Under the pieces are notes generated by a model. It was not told the origin of the DNA. It ran no database searches and worked only from the letters and a program-made list of their open reading frames with translations. A stretch of 37,284 nucleotides of DNA from Planctomycetaceae bacterium (GTDB lineage: Bacteria > Planctomycetota > Planctomycetia > Pirellulales > Pirellulaceae), in the NCBI GenBank assembly GCA_002726245.1, contig PBSM01000125.1, positions 1 to 37,284 of the forward strand, in the 5' to 3' direction. Shown here piece by piece: positions 1-8,309 of the stretch. Both the position numbers and the translations under genes were made by a program. Every line of letters begins with the position of its first letter. The stretch's first letter is position 1.

Positions 1-9
1 GAGAAATAA

Positions 10-67
10 GTGGCGTAAGCTTCCAGCTTGCGAACCCGCATTATCGCAAGCTGGAAGCTTACGCCAC
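10..67. repeat. Perfect 23-bp inverted repeat with 12-base loop
   Basis: Bases 10-32 are exactly complementary to bases 45-67 around a 12-base loop. The arm contains GTAAGCTTCCAGCTTGCG. It lies 36 bases beyond the stop of the minus-strand glycosyltransferase gene, so the transcript could fold into a strong hairpin. There is no T-run typical of an intrinsic terminator. It looks like one of the palindromic elements scattered between genes in this window. Confidence 0.85.
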
Positions 68-103
68 GGAAAACCGGACAGTTATTTCCAGAACGATCCC
101 TAC

Positions 104-1159
104 CTATGCCGCTCTCTTATCCGCTTGCTTCGCAAGTTGCGTCTCGATGGCGGAGAAAACGGTATCGACGGTGATGCCGCGCATGCAGCGATGGTGTTCG
201 AAGGGGCAGACAGCCTTACCGCAGGGGCCGCAATCGACGGGATATTGGATGGTGATTGCGTCCGGATCGTGTGATTCGCTCCAGCGGGGGTCAATCGGGC
301 CGGAGAGAGTGATCGTGGGTACGTTAAACGCGGGACCATAGTGCCGTGGGCCACTGTCGGTTGTGACCATCAGTTGACCTCGCCGGACACACGCCTTGGC
401 GACTCCGATACTCAGATCTTGATCCGCCATACTCTTCACACGCGGATGGTTGGCGTGGCGCGCGACTCGTGCCGCCGCTTCGCGCTCGGCTGGTCCGCAG
501 ATCACCAGGACCGCCGAGTCGGAGTCTTCGACGATTCGCTTGGCTAAACTCACGTACGCCTCTTCGGGCCAGTTCCTCGCCGTCCCGGAGGCACTACCTG
601 TGTTGAAGATAATCACACGCGACACCTTATCAAGCACAAGATCGTGCCACACGGCATCCGAGCCGGCTTCATCTTCCGGCAAGGTTGCCAATTCGAGCTT
701 TGGCGGTTCCGTCTGGCAACCGAGTGAGTAGGCAAGTTCGAGATAGTAATCGATCGCTGGGACCGGCTTGAGCTTACGGTTCTCGCGGGGAGCGGTCAGC
801 GTTTTCGTGAGGAGCAGCCCACGCGCGTTTCTGCCGTAACCGACGCGCTCGCGCGCCCCAGACATCCATGCCAAGACTCCGCCCCACAGCGAGTTCGGCA
901 GCAGCACCATCGCGTCCGGCTTCCACACCCGAAGTTGCCGGAGCAGCGACGAGCCGCTCAGCTCTTCGTCACGTGACTTGCGATCATAATAAAAGCACTG
1001 GTCCAGCCAATCAGTGCCGGCCAACACCTGGGAGACGTAGGGACGCATGATCCCGGCGATCTCAGCCCGGCCGCCGTAGTGTTTCCGTATTGCCCGCAGG
1101 GTCGGCGTCGCCATAACGACGTCGCCGATCCAGTTTGGCAACATGATCCCGATCTTCAT
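104..1159 (-). CDS. Glycosyltransferase family 9 (heptosyltransferase II-like)
   Basis: This 351-residue protein resembles ADP-heptose:LPS heptosyltransferases (WaaF/RfaF, GT9), which transfer a heptose to the LPS inner core at the cytoplasmic face of the inner membrane. The N-terminus has the family pattern KIGIMLPNWIGDVVMATP, where the usual start is a lysine-isoleucine strand followed by a glycine-aspartate loop. The C-terminal half has FNTGSASGTARNWP and TTDSGPRHYGPAFNVP, matching the donor-binding region. A late Cys-rich stretch (DCGPCGKAVCPF) is common in WaaF-type proteins. It is the last gene of the minus-strand envelope cluster and is followed by a 23-bp hairpin. The exact sugar is not determined: planctomycete core sugars are poorly known. 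Confidence 0.88.
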   Translation of the reverse strand: MKIGIMLPNWIGDVVMATPTLRAIRKHYGGRAEIAGIMRPYVSQVLAGTDWLDQCFYYDRKSRDEELSGSSLLRQLRVWKPDAMVLLPNSLWGGVLAWMSGARERVGYGRNARGLLLTKTLTAPRENRKLKPVPAIDYYLELAYSLGCQTEPPKLELATLPEDEAGSDAVWHDLVLDKVSRVIIFNTGSASGTARNWPEEAYVSLAKRIVEDSDSAVLVICGPAEREAAARVARHANHPRVKSMADQDLSIGVAKACVRRGQLMVTTDSGPRHYGPAFNVPTITLSGPIDPRWSESHDPDAITIQYPVDCGPCGKAVCPFEHHRCMRGITVDTVFSAIETQLAKQADKRAA

Positions 1160-1341
1160 CCGTGCCCTCGTGTTGTCTGCGGCAAGTTGGCAGACGAAAG
1201 GAAGCCAACTCGGCGCACTCGACCCATCGGCGGTTTCAGTGCCGCCGTCGTCCTTGATAAGAGTTGTTTAGTTTTCTTGTCGTGCCGGCTTGTGGGAGAT
1301 GGCACACGAGATGGGAAGCAAACGAACGCGGGAGCCGCGTC

Positions 1342-2094
1342 TTAGCGTTTGCGAGCTACACCAATCATCGTCCGCCCCAACAGGGCGGCCGGAGAGTTCT
1401 GCATTCTCACTCCAGACGTCTTTCCGTAGCGGGTTCGAGCGCACCACCGGACTAGCGGAGATAGCCAAGATAAACCGAGCGAAGACTTTTGATATTTGTC
1501 GGCTTCGACATGCGTCAGTTCGAGGCCGGCGCGGGCCAACATGAATTGGTAGCGATCTGGTGTGAACGGAGCAATGTGCTGGGAAACTGGATCATGGACT
1601 TCGGGATCGAGCGGCGGATGCGAGTACATGTAGCCGGTCAAGAGGAATCGAAACCGAGACTTGAGCGAGGCGATGTTGGGTGTACTAAACAAGAAGACAC
1701 CGCCTGGTTTCAGAATCCGAGCTGCATCGCGAAACAGTCCCAACTGGCTTTCCAAGTGCTCGACAAGTTCCAGCGCGACCACTGCGTCAAACGTTTCGTC
1801 TTCGTACGGGAGCGGCTGCTCTGCATCCGCCTGCCGACACTCGACCGCCGCGCAGCGGAACATCTCCGGATACAGGTCACAAGCAGCGACGTCGTATCCG
1901 GCGTCGAACAGCTTCTGCGAAAACGCTCCCTGGCCCGCACCCAGGTCCAGCACGTACGTGTCGTTGCCAATATGCCGCTGAGCAACCTTGAATATCAACT
2001 CATGTGCACCGGGGATCGCGATCGGCTGCGGTGCCGCGTTGTCAGCGGGTAACCTGGATGATGGAAGAACCGGAGGCGTGGCTACAGCATTCAT
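1342..2094 (-). CDS. Class I SAM-dependent methyltransferase
   Basis: This 250-residue Rossmann-fold methyltransferase carries motif I, VLDLGAGQGAF, near residues 48-58. It also has the acidic strand-2 end (ACDLYPE), an LPYEDETFDAVVALELVEH motif-IV region, and the post-motif LKPGGVFLFSTPN. The ATG at 2094 is preceded by a GAGG ribosome site. It sits between glycosyltransferases and another methyltransferase, so an envelope-glycan substrate is likely but not shown. From GGVFLFSTPNIASL onward it aligns with the methyltransferase at 3232-4002, indicating paralogy (same LLTG, HIAPF/HINML, AYAW/GLSW and GxTMIxxAR blocks). Confidence 0.85.
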   Translation of the reverse strand: MNAVATPPVLPSSRLPADNAAPQPIAIPGAHELIFKVAQRHIGNDTYVLDLGAGQGAFSQKLFDAGYDVAACDLYPEMFRCAAVECRQADAEQPLPYEDETFDAVVALELVEHLESQLGLFRDAARILKPGGVFLFSTPNIASLKSRFRFLLTGYMYSHPPLDPEVHDPVSQHIAPFTPDRYQFMLARAGLELTHVEADKYQKSSLGLSWLSPLVRWCARTRYGKTSGVRMQNSPAALLGRTMIGVARKR

Positions 2095-2186
2095 GCATCA
2101 ACCTCATAAGCAGCGGTAACACAACGAGGGCGCGCGATCGTAAAGTGAACCGCAACTGGGCACAAGAGCGTTTGAGTGGATTGTTT

Positions 2187-2229
2187 GAGTCCCGCCTTTA
2201 GGCGGCAAGACCGGCTAAAGCCGGGACTC
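2187..2229. repeat. Inverted repeat, copy 1 of a palindromic family
   Basis: The left arm GAGTCCCGCCTTTAGGCGG (2187-2205) faces the right arm CCGGCTAAAGCCGGGACTC (2211-2229). Each arm is itself a small hairpin (CCGCC..GGCGG and CCGGC..GCCGG). The same arms recur at 11060-11129 with a longer spacer. It lies in the 278-base gap between two methyltransferase genes, upstream of the gene at 1342-2094. Confidence 0.8.
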
Positions 2230-2238
2230 CAGCAGGAA

Positions 2239-2316
2239 AGGGTTAGCCGGTGGGCGCTAGCCACGGTTTCAGCGAGAACCGGACGCTAGCGCGTACTGGC
2301 TGATTTCGCCAACCCT
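2239..2316. repeat. Imperfect inverted repeat built around GCGCTAGC
   Basis: The left part, AGGGTTAGCCGGTGGGCGC and onward (from 2239), pairs imperfectly with bases 2277-2316, which contain AACCGGACGCTAGCGC and end in CCAACCCT. It directly follows the palindrome at 2187-2229, so the two form a composite non-coding block. The rest of the intergenic gap shows no coding signal. Confidence 0.5.
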
Positions 2317-2372
2317 AATTCTTAGCTGCGACAAAGCACTAGTCGCCTTGCCAAGAGAAGCTATTCAGCTTG

Positions 2373-3071
2373 CTACGCCGTACGTTCCTGAAAAGCAGTG
2401 TTGTCAGCAAGTGCCGCCTGCAATGCTTTCACTTCCCACAGCCCCATCTGGCGGCGCGGACCGCCTTCGATTCCATCCTCTAGCCAAAGGTGTGGCTCAG
2501 GAAAGCAAAACGGCTGGCCCACTAGATTCCTTGAGAAGCACGAGCCGGTTCGTGTATCAGAGTTCTCTAGCTGCCCGGGACAGTGGGTAGCCAAGAAGTA
2601 CTTGATCTCGCTGCGAAAGAGATTGTCCAACGTTTTAAAGACGTCGGTGTAGCTGAAGTGAAAGAGAGTATCGCGGCAAATCCATAGGTCCACGGCCGGT
2701 AACTCGTCTTCTACGATGTCGCAGTAAATGAAGCGAGTCACCTCGTCGCGATAGCGAGCGTTGTTTGCGTCAACAAGCTCGGGTACGATTTCACCGCCGA
2801 TGTATTGCACGCCAGATCGTTCGAGGAGCCGCATCCAATTGTAGTCGCCACAGGGTGCATCGAGCACCGTTTTGATCGAGAACTCATCGAACACCAACGG
2901 TAACGCTTTACGCAGCCTGGCGGTGTACGCTAGCGTTGACCCCGGGCCGGACACCGATTCCTTATTCTTCCATTTGTTCAGCAGCGCATAGCGGCGGAAA
3001 CGGTCCTGCCGCGTTTCCAAGGACAAGGCGCGTTTCGCTAACAGATAGGCTGCTGTGAGGGCTCGTTTCAT
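2373..3071 (-). CDS. Class I SAM-dependent methyltransferase (non-paralogous type)
   Basis: This is a 232-residue protein if the ATG at 3071 is used. A TTG four codons upstream is possible; neither has a clear ribosome site. The SAM motif is VLDAPCGDYNWM, followed by YIGGEIVPELVD and VDLWICRDTLFHFSY. The DAPCGD(Y/F)NW signature is typical of a small methyltransferase family often found in polysaccharide and LPS loci. It lacks clear similarity to the two neighbouring methyltransferases outside the fold. The N-terminus is basic and alanine/leucine-rich and could associate with the membrane. The substrate is unknown. Confidence 0.8.
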   Translation of the reverse strand: MKRALTAAYLLAKRALSLETRQDRFRRYALLNKWKNKESVSGPGSTLAYTARLRKALPLVFDEFSIKTVLDAPCGDYNWMRLLERSGVQYIGGEIVPELVDANNARYRDEVTRFIYCDIVEDELPAVDLWICRDTLFHFSYTDVFKTLDNLFRSEIKYFLATHCPGQLENSDTRTGSCFSRNLVGQPFCFPEPHLWLEDGIEGGPRRQMGLWEVKALQAALADNTAFQERTA

Positions 3072-3231
3072 GTGAGGTAGCAATTGTCAGATGTGGAGCC
3101 AAGCAAGAGACAGATTTCAGAACTGTAGCGAATAGGCCGCCGGAGGATAGCTCAAGCTGCGAAACGGCTAAAGTCCAGTTCGTCAGGCAAGGACGTGCGA
3201 ATGCGGCTGACTGAGGTCTTCCCGCTGCTGT

Positions 3232-4002
3232 TCACGCGGCTATTTTCGCGGCGAAGGTCTTTTTGTCGTTTCGCGCCATGATGATCATCGTCTCACCAAA
3301 CAGGATCTCCCTGCTGAACATCTGGCGTGTGATCTCTCGGTTCCGAAGCCGTTGCTCAGGGTCTTTCTCAGCGGTTCGCAAGGTCCACCATGTCGCCAAG
3401 TAAGCAAACGGCATGAGCCAAGCATATGCCAGGCTGATTGGCTTGATCCGATTTGTTCCGATCTTTGTGACGGTGAAGCCAGCGCGGTGCAGCATGTACC
3501 GCAGTTTGTGGAAAGACAACATATTGATGTGGTGCAGCGGGTTCGGGTTCGCCTCATCCAGCGGTGACCGGCATTTGTTGTGGAATCCCGTGAGTAACCA
3601 CCGCCATCTCGACCGCAGCGAAGAGATATTCGGCGTGGTTACGACGAACGATCCGCCCGGACGAAGTGTGCGTGCGCACTGTTCTACGAAGTCGAAAGGG
3701 CGTTCGATGTGCTCAATGCCATCAATACATACGATGGCGTCATATGCGTTGTCTGCGTAGGGCAACGGCCTATTCATATCAACTTGCGAAAACGTTGCAC
3801 CAGGGACCGCACAAAGCGGTTCGCAGTCGGCCGAGATGACCTTCCAGCCGTTGCTGAGGCAGCGCTCTGTGAAAGCGCCTTCGCCGGACGGAATGTCGAG
3901 CACGCGGTCATGATCTTCCTGCTCGCACACCCACTTCGTGACCATATCGTGTGTATGTGGTGTGGTATTCTCGCCGATATCTGATGACTTCCTGACTGAC
4001 AC
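3232..4002 (-). CDS. Class I SAM-dependent methyltransferase, paralogue of the 1342-2094 protein
   Basis: I chose the GTG at 4002 because GGGAGGT lies just upstream; an open frame continues to 4206 but that extension does not look family-like and would overlap the divergent GT2 start. This gives 256 residues. Motif I is VLDIPSGEGAF. Later blocks are LPYADNAYDAIVCIDGIEH, LRPGGSFVVTTPN and ETMIIMARN. The C-terminal half matches the methyltransferase at 1342-2094 block by block, so the two are old duplicates. The gene is divergent from the GT2 gene at 4205. It is likely to act on a glycan or glycolipid intermediate, which is inferred from context only. Confidence 0.82.
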   Translation of the reverse strand: MSVRKSSDIGENTTPHTHDMVTKWVCEQEDHDRVLDIPSGEGAFTERCLSNGWKVISADCEPLCAVPGATFSQVDMNRPLPYADNAYDAIVCIDGIEHIERPFDFVEQCARTLRPGGSFVVTTPNISSLRSRWRWLLTGFHNKCRSPLDEANPNPLHHINMLSFHKLRYMLHRAGFTVTKIGTNRIKPISLAYAWLMPFAYLATWWTLRTAEKDPEQRLRNREITRQMFSREILFGETMIIMARNDKKTFAAKIAA

Positions 4003-4204
4003 AGAATACCTCCCGCAGTGATAGGCGATTTGGAGAAAGGAAACCGCTAGCGTGCCACGGCACGAATGTGCCTTCGGAAAAGGATCGGTCGGGAGAGCAG
4101 CCTGACTTAAACGATTCGCAGCTTGAATGGTATTGCCCTGCGCCAGCCGCTTGTGACACAATCCCGCGCGATACCTCTCGCCGATCAGCCGCAAGGGCCT
4201 CCAC

Positions 4205-5011
4205 ATGGTCTACCAACTCACCGCTATCATCACCTGCAAAGATGAAGAGAATAACATTCGGGAGTGCATCGAATCGGTGCTGGGCATTGCCGATGAAGTC
4301 CTCATCGCAGACTCGGGGTCAACCGATCGGACTCTGGCGATCATTGAGGAAGAAGGCGGGTGCCGTGTCATCGAGCGTGAGTACATCAATTCGGGAAGTC
4401 TGAAAAACTGGGCGATCCCACAGGCGACGCATGAATGGGTCTTCGTGATCGACGCGGATGAACGAGTCACGCCCCGACTCGCCGCGGAAATCGAAGATAT
4501 GCTTGCCGGCGAACCGTCGCACGACGGCTATTGGGTCAACCGCGACAATTACTTTCTCGGGCATCCGGCTCGCTTCGGCGGGTTCCGAAATGACAACGTG
4601 ATCCGACTGTTCCGGCGAGACCTGGGGCGATACAAGGGCGAGACGGACCACTGCGAAGTTGCTATCACGACGAACCGCATCGGATTTCTGAAAGGAACAC
4701 TGCAACACTTCAGTTACTGGAGCTACGACCAGTACATGAGGAAGTTCCACCGCTACACGACCTATCAAGCTCAAGTGTGGGCGGAGTCAGGTAAGAGCCC
4801 AAGCTTCCTCAAGCTGGCCTTTAACGGCCCCTTCCGGTTCGTTCGGGATTATTTTTTCAAGCTCGGGTTTCTGGACGGGAAGGTTGGCCTGCAAGTCTGC
4901 ATGCTGTCGGCTTTCTATTCTTTCATGAAGCAGGCCCGTTTGTGGGAACTGCAGGAAGGCATTCCGGAGCCTCAACTGGAAGCAGACCGCGAGCAGCGAA
5001 AGGCGGCGTGA
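4205..5011 (+). CDS. Glycosyltransferase family 2 (LPS core WaaE/KdtX-like)
   Basis: This 268-residue GT-A enzyme starts with LTAIITCKDEENNIRECI and continues with VLIADSGSTDRT and the metal-binding VIDADERVTP, the DxD-like element near residue 80. Later motifs (NRDNYFLGHPARFGG, RLFRRD, HFSYWSYDQYMRKFHRYT) match the GT2 subgroup that includes WaaE/KdtX beta-glucosyltransferases acting on the LPS inner core. A hydrophobic aromatic tail (FRFVRDYFFKLGFLDG) probably contacts the membrane. It is the only plus-strand gene in the cluster. It converges with the GT4 gene at 5033, with 21 bases between stops. Confidence 0.9.
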   Translation: MVYQLTAIITCKDEENNIRECIESVLGIADEVLIADSGSTDRTLAIIEEEGGCRVIEREYINSGSLKNWAIPQATHEWVFVIDADERVTPRLAAEIEDMLAGEPSHDGYWVNRDNYFLGHPARFGGFRNDNVIRLFRRDLGRYKGETDHCEVAITTNRIGFLKGTLQHFSYWSYDQYMRKFHRYTTYQAQVWAESGKSPSFLKLAFNGPFRFVRDYFFKLGFLDGKVGLQVCMLSAFYSFMKQARLWELQEGIPEPQLEADREQRKAA

Positions 5012-5032
5012 TGGCTGCTGCGGCCTGTCCGC

Positions 5033-6166
5033 TTACGCCGCGGCGGCCAAACGCTTTGCGATGCAGTGCCGATAGACTTCGAGGGTCCGATCAACCATTG
5101 TATCGGCTGTGAATAAGCGATGGGCTCGATCGAAGGCGCGTGCACAACGTCGCCGGCATTCCTCGGGCGAATCAATAGCTTCCAGGATCGTCTCGGCCAG
5201 CGCCGCGGGATCTTTGGTGGGAGCTGTCCAGCCGACGGGTAACTCGGGCGCAAAGGTCTCGCCCATCAAATCAGGAATGCCGCCGGCTCGTGTTGCGACG
5301 ATCGGACGCGAAGCGAACATCCCATCGACGATCGAACTGCACAGTCCTTCGAGATGCGAGCTAATCACGAAAAAATCGCAGGCCGCGACAAGATCTGGAA
5401 CGTCATCACGAAAGCCGAGGAAGTCAACATTCGCCGAGATACCCAACTCGGCTACCTGCTGCTTGAGCGGCTCCGTCAACTCACCATCGCCGGCCAGCGC
5501 AAGCCGAACACGTGGGTTTTTCTCAAGCACAGCGGGCATGGCGTCGAGTAGGAAGCGATGCCCCTTGTGATCGGTCAGCTTCGCGACGCACAAGAGCAGG
5601 ACTTCGTCATCCATGCAGTACAGCGATTGACGGGCCCGCGAACGAACACCGGCTGACATTCGATTCGGATCGACTCCATCATGAACCACGTGTAGCCGCT
5701 CTTCGCTGATGCCACCCTCGCGACAAACTTCGGCGACAGCCGTCGATACGCAGACCACGCAGTCCGACCAGCGTTCATACTTAGTGCGGGAACGTATTGG
5801 AAAATCAACCCGCCGCGCAGCCGCTCGGACTGGGATCGCGAGACCGATCGACGCCAAGCCAGCCGCCGTCAACGCATGAGCGTCGTTGCAATGCAAAACG
5901 TCGGGAGCGACTTGCCGGAGACGACGCCGTATCGCTGCCAGGCTCCACGGCGATTTTCCCTTTCCGGAAAAGGTCTCGACCGAGAAGTCTTCTCGATCCA
6001 TCCGATCGGCGAACGGTCCGCCTCGTCGGGCCAGGATTGAACACTCGTGCCCTCGATCCCGCAATCCGTGTGCAAGCAGCAACGCTTGCTCTTCGCCACC
6101 GTGCCAGGCCTTCTGGGTCGAGGCAAGAACGACGCGGAGCGGTTCGTCCGATGTTCCTCGCGACAT
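5033..6166 (-). CDS. Glycosyltransferase family 4
   Basis: This 377-residue GT-B enzyme has an N-terminal acceptor domain starting LRVVLASTQKAWHGGEEQ, the glycine-rich loop seen in GT4 proteins. The C-terminal donor domain contains VAKLTDHKGHRFLLDA, LALAGDGEL, VDFLGFRDDVPDL and the EX7E-like segment SSHLEGLCSSIVDGM, followed by IVATRAGGIPDLM. These are standard GT4 nucleotide-sugar binding elements. It follows the FkbM gene by 24 bases on the same strand, which suggests co-transcription. The transferred sugar cannot be read from sequence. Confidence 0.9.
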   Translation of the reverse strand: MSRGTSDEPLRVVLASTQKAWHGGEEQALLLAHGLRDRGHECSILARRGGPFADRMDREDFSVETFSGKGKSPWSLAAIRRRLRQVAPDVLHCNDAHALTAAGLASIGLAIPVRAAARRVDFPIRSRTKYERWSDCVVCVSTAVAEVCREGGISEERLHVVHDGVDPNRMSAGVRSRARQSLYCMDDEVLLLCVAKLTDHKGHRFLLDAMPAVLEKNPRVRLALAGDGELTEPLKQQVAELGISANVDFLGFRDDVPDLVAACDFFVISSHLEGLCSSIVDGMFASRPIVATRAGGIPDLMGETFAPELPVGWTAPTKDPAALAETILEAIDSPEECRRRCARAFDRAHRLFTADTMVDRTLEVYRHCIAKRLAAAA

Positions 6167-6190
6167 GGTATCCCTGCTAATTCTGATAGG

Positions 6191-7033
6191 TCAACCAGCT
6201 TGCTTGAGTTCAGCAACCCGTTCCTTTGGCGCGCAGAACACATCGTAGTGCGTCCACGTCATCAGGTTTCCTGCGTCAACGGATTGCCCGAGATAGTTTG
6301 TTTCGCTTTCGATCTTGTGCAGCTTGTAATCGAGGTCGGCGAGCAACCGATAGAACTCCAGCCGCTGGAATTCGTTGGTGTACTTGTACACCTCAGCTTT
6401 AATGTACGGCCGCGTTTCCTCGATCAAACCGCGGATCGAGCGAAGCACCTGCGTGTCAAAGCCCTCCGCATCCGTTTTCACGTATCGCAACCGACCGATC
6501 AGGTCACTGTGATTCGTTCGCAGATAGTTCTGCAAGTTGCGGCCGTCCACTGTCAGCTTAAACGGATGAGCATGCCGCCACGGACTGATCCCTTCGTGGC
6601 GTCCGCCATTGCAGAAGCCAGGATCGGAGTATTCGAATTCGATTGGTCCATCTTCCGGCGTCGCTGCGAACGGCAACGCGATGATGTTCGTCTTGTCTGG
6701 ATTGAGCTTCGCGTTCTCGGCGAGGACTCGAAATACATACGGGTTTGGTTCGAGGGCGAGCACCCGACCTTCTGCCCGGGTTGCGAGCGCTATCGGCAAG
6801 GTCGAATCACCCGTGTGTGCTCCGACGTCGATCGCAACATCTCCCGGAGCGAGGAATTCGCGAAGGTAGTCGATCTCTGCCTGACAGAATTCCTTTCGCC
6901 GTTCGATAGGATGCAGCCACTGCGCGTATTCAACGTAGCCTTCTTGGGAGAAGTCGAAGGAATGAATCTCGAAGCCATACTCACGCGGCTTCGGTTTGAA
7001 GCCTAACATGTGGAACAGTGTCTTCAGTTTCAT
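6191..7033 (-). CDS. FkbM family methyltransferase
   Basis: This 280-residue protein has the FkbM-type SAM motif VAIDVGAHTGDSTLP near residue 80, the acidic ribose-binding LALEPNPYVF, and the later KTDAEGFDTQVLRS, which is diagnostic of the FkbM domain. The family O-methylates sugars, macrolides and surface glycans. The position between a GT4 and a GT9 gene fits methylation of a surface polysaccharide or LPS residue. The N-terminus carries no signal peptide, in keeping with a cytoplasmic enzyme. The 70-base gap to the upstream GT9 gene shows no clear promoter. Confidence 0.9.
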   Translation of the reverse strand: MKLKTLFHMLGFKPKPREYGFEIHSFDFSQEGYVEYAQWLHPIERRKEFCQAEIDYLREFLAPGDVAIDVGAHTGDSTLPIALATRAEGRVLALEPNPYVFRVLAENAKLNPDKTNIIALPFAATPEDGPIEFEYSDPGFCNGGRHEGISPWRHAHPFKLTVDGRNLQNYLRTNHSDLIGRLRYVKTDAEGFDTQVLRSIRGLIEETRPYIKAEVYKYTNEFQRLEFYRLLADLDYKLHKIESETNYLGQSVDAGNLMTWTHYDVFCAPKERVAELKQAG

Positions 7034-7103
7034 AGCGTTATCAGTCGGCTAGGTTGTTCAGGTTCTGACTCTGGTACTAGCTGCCCGGCGATTGGCGTCT
7101 GCG

Positions 7104-8147
7104 TTACGCTACCTGCTGGCAACTGCCACCAAGTTGGATCAAGTCACGAGCGGCTAGTTCTTCAATCTGCTTCCACACTGCGTCGATATCGATTTCAGCA
7201 ATGGTATTAACGTCGAGCACGTTCCCACACACATCGTCCCGTGGAACATCGGCTCGCGGTCTAACCACCCGCTGATCCTCCCGGTTCGCCGGAGTCCAAC
7301 GAACGGCTGATTCGCCGTCCATGACGACGACCGTCGGTATCCCCGCCGCGTTGGCGAAGTGCTTCGGACCGCCATCGTTGCCGACGAGTAACTCGCATCC
7401 CGTCAGGATTTCCTTCAGTACCGGAATCGACGGCATCGCGTAATCGATCAACGGCTCGCATCGCATCTGATCCGCGATCTCGCGAGCAATTGACTCCTCG
7501 CCTGGACCGTAAACCAGGAACGGCTGGAAGCCGCGCTCCGCGAGTCGATCGGCGATGTTCGCTAACTTTGCCACTGGCCAACGCCGCCACTCGAATCGTG
7601 TTACGCCATAGATCGCGACGACCGGAGCCTGGAAGTACTCGTTCCGGAACCGAGCCGCCGCCGCTTTGTCTTCGTCAGATACGCAGAAGTCGAGCTGCAC
7701 GTCGTCGAGATCGACTCGCTCGTCTTGGAGCAAGAGGAGCTTATTGCGGGAACTATACTCGAACGGAGGAGGTCGATACGGATGCGTGTAGCAGAGCCGA
7801 TTCCTTATCCCGCGATTGCGAAAGCCAAGCCGCTTACGACCGGCCGCTAGTCGCGTTAGCAACGCGGTCTTGGGAAGCGATTGTGTATCGACGATCACGT
7901 CATATTTCCGCTGCCGCAACTTCGACGCGAACGCAAGAAAGTCTCTCACTCCCGCCTTCCGTGGCAGCTCGAATGTCTCGGAGATCAGCGGGTGATGTTC
8001 AAGGAGTGGTCGATTCGATCGTTGACAGACCATGTCGATTTCCGCATGCAGATAGATTCGCCGCAGTTGGCGGAACAATGGCGTTGTCAGAATCGTATCA
8101 CCCAGTTCGCGAAGCTGGATGACAAGAATCCGGCGGACATCACTCAT
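7104..8147 (-). CDS. Glycosyltransferase family 9 (heptosyltransferase-like)
   Basis: I use the ATG at 8147, which gives 347 residues; an in-frame GTG at 8240 would add 31 residues that look unlike the family. The start SDVRRILVIQLRELGDTILTT is the classic GT9 opening. The C-terminal domain has AIYGVTRFEWRRWP and LLVGNDGGPKHFANAAGIP, the donor-site signature of ADP-heptose transferases. A GAGAG stretch upstream can serve as ribosome site. It is transcribed in the same direction as lpxK with a gap of about 160 bases. It is the second GT9 of the cluster and only distantly similar to the one at 104-1159, so they likely act at different steps. Confidence 0.9.
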   Translation of the reverse strand: MSDVRRILVIQLRELGDTILTTPLFRQLRRIYLHAEIDMVCQRSNRPLLEHHPLISETFELPRKAGVRDFLAFASKLRQRKYDVIVDTQSLPKTALLTRLAAGRKRLGFRNRGIRNRLCYTHPYRPPPFEYSSRNKLLLLQDERVDLDDVQLDFCVSDEDKAAAARFRNEYFQAPVVAIYGVTRFEWRRWPVAKLANIADRLAERGFQPFLVYGPGEESIAREIADQMRCEPLIDYAMPSIPVLKEILTGCELLVGNDGGPKHFANAAGIPTVVVMDGESAVRWTPANREDQRVVRPRADVPRDDVCGNVLDVNTIAEIDIDAVWKQIEELAARDLIQLGGSCQQVA

Positions 8148-8309
8148 GAAGTTGGCTCTCGTTGGGAAGTCGCCGTTCCAGATCGTTCTCGGTCGATGCG
8201 ACAACGCGGCTTCGGCGAACGCGGAAAGATAGTAGAACACCAGAGATGGGTCCAGGTGAAAGAGCCGATAGCAGCAGACGAATGGGGACGTTGAGCCCGA
8301 TGCCGTGTG

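Noticed and set aside
2187..2229. Palindrome as an intrinsic terminator
   Set aside because: No T-run follows on either strand and the same arms recur at 11060 with a different loop, so a dispersed element is more likely.
3232..4206. Longer methyltransferase start at 4206
   Set aside because: The extra 68 residues do not resemble the paralogue and would overlap the divergent GT2 start; a strong GGGAGGT precedes the GTG at 4002.
6047..7006. Long plus-strand open frame of 319 codons opposite the FkbM gene
   Set aside because: It is the antisense shadow of the FkbM methyltransferase, whose motifs and codon pattern are clear on the minus strand.
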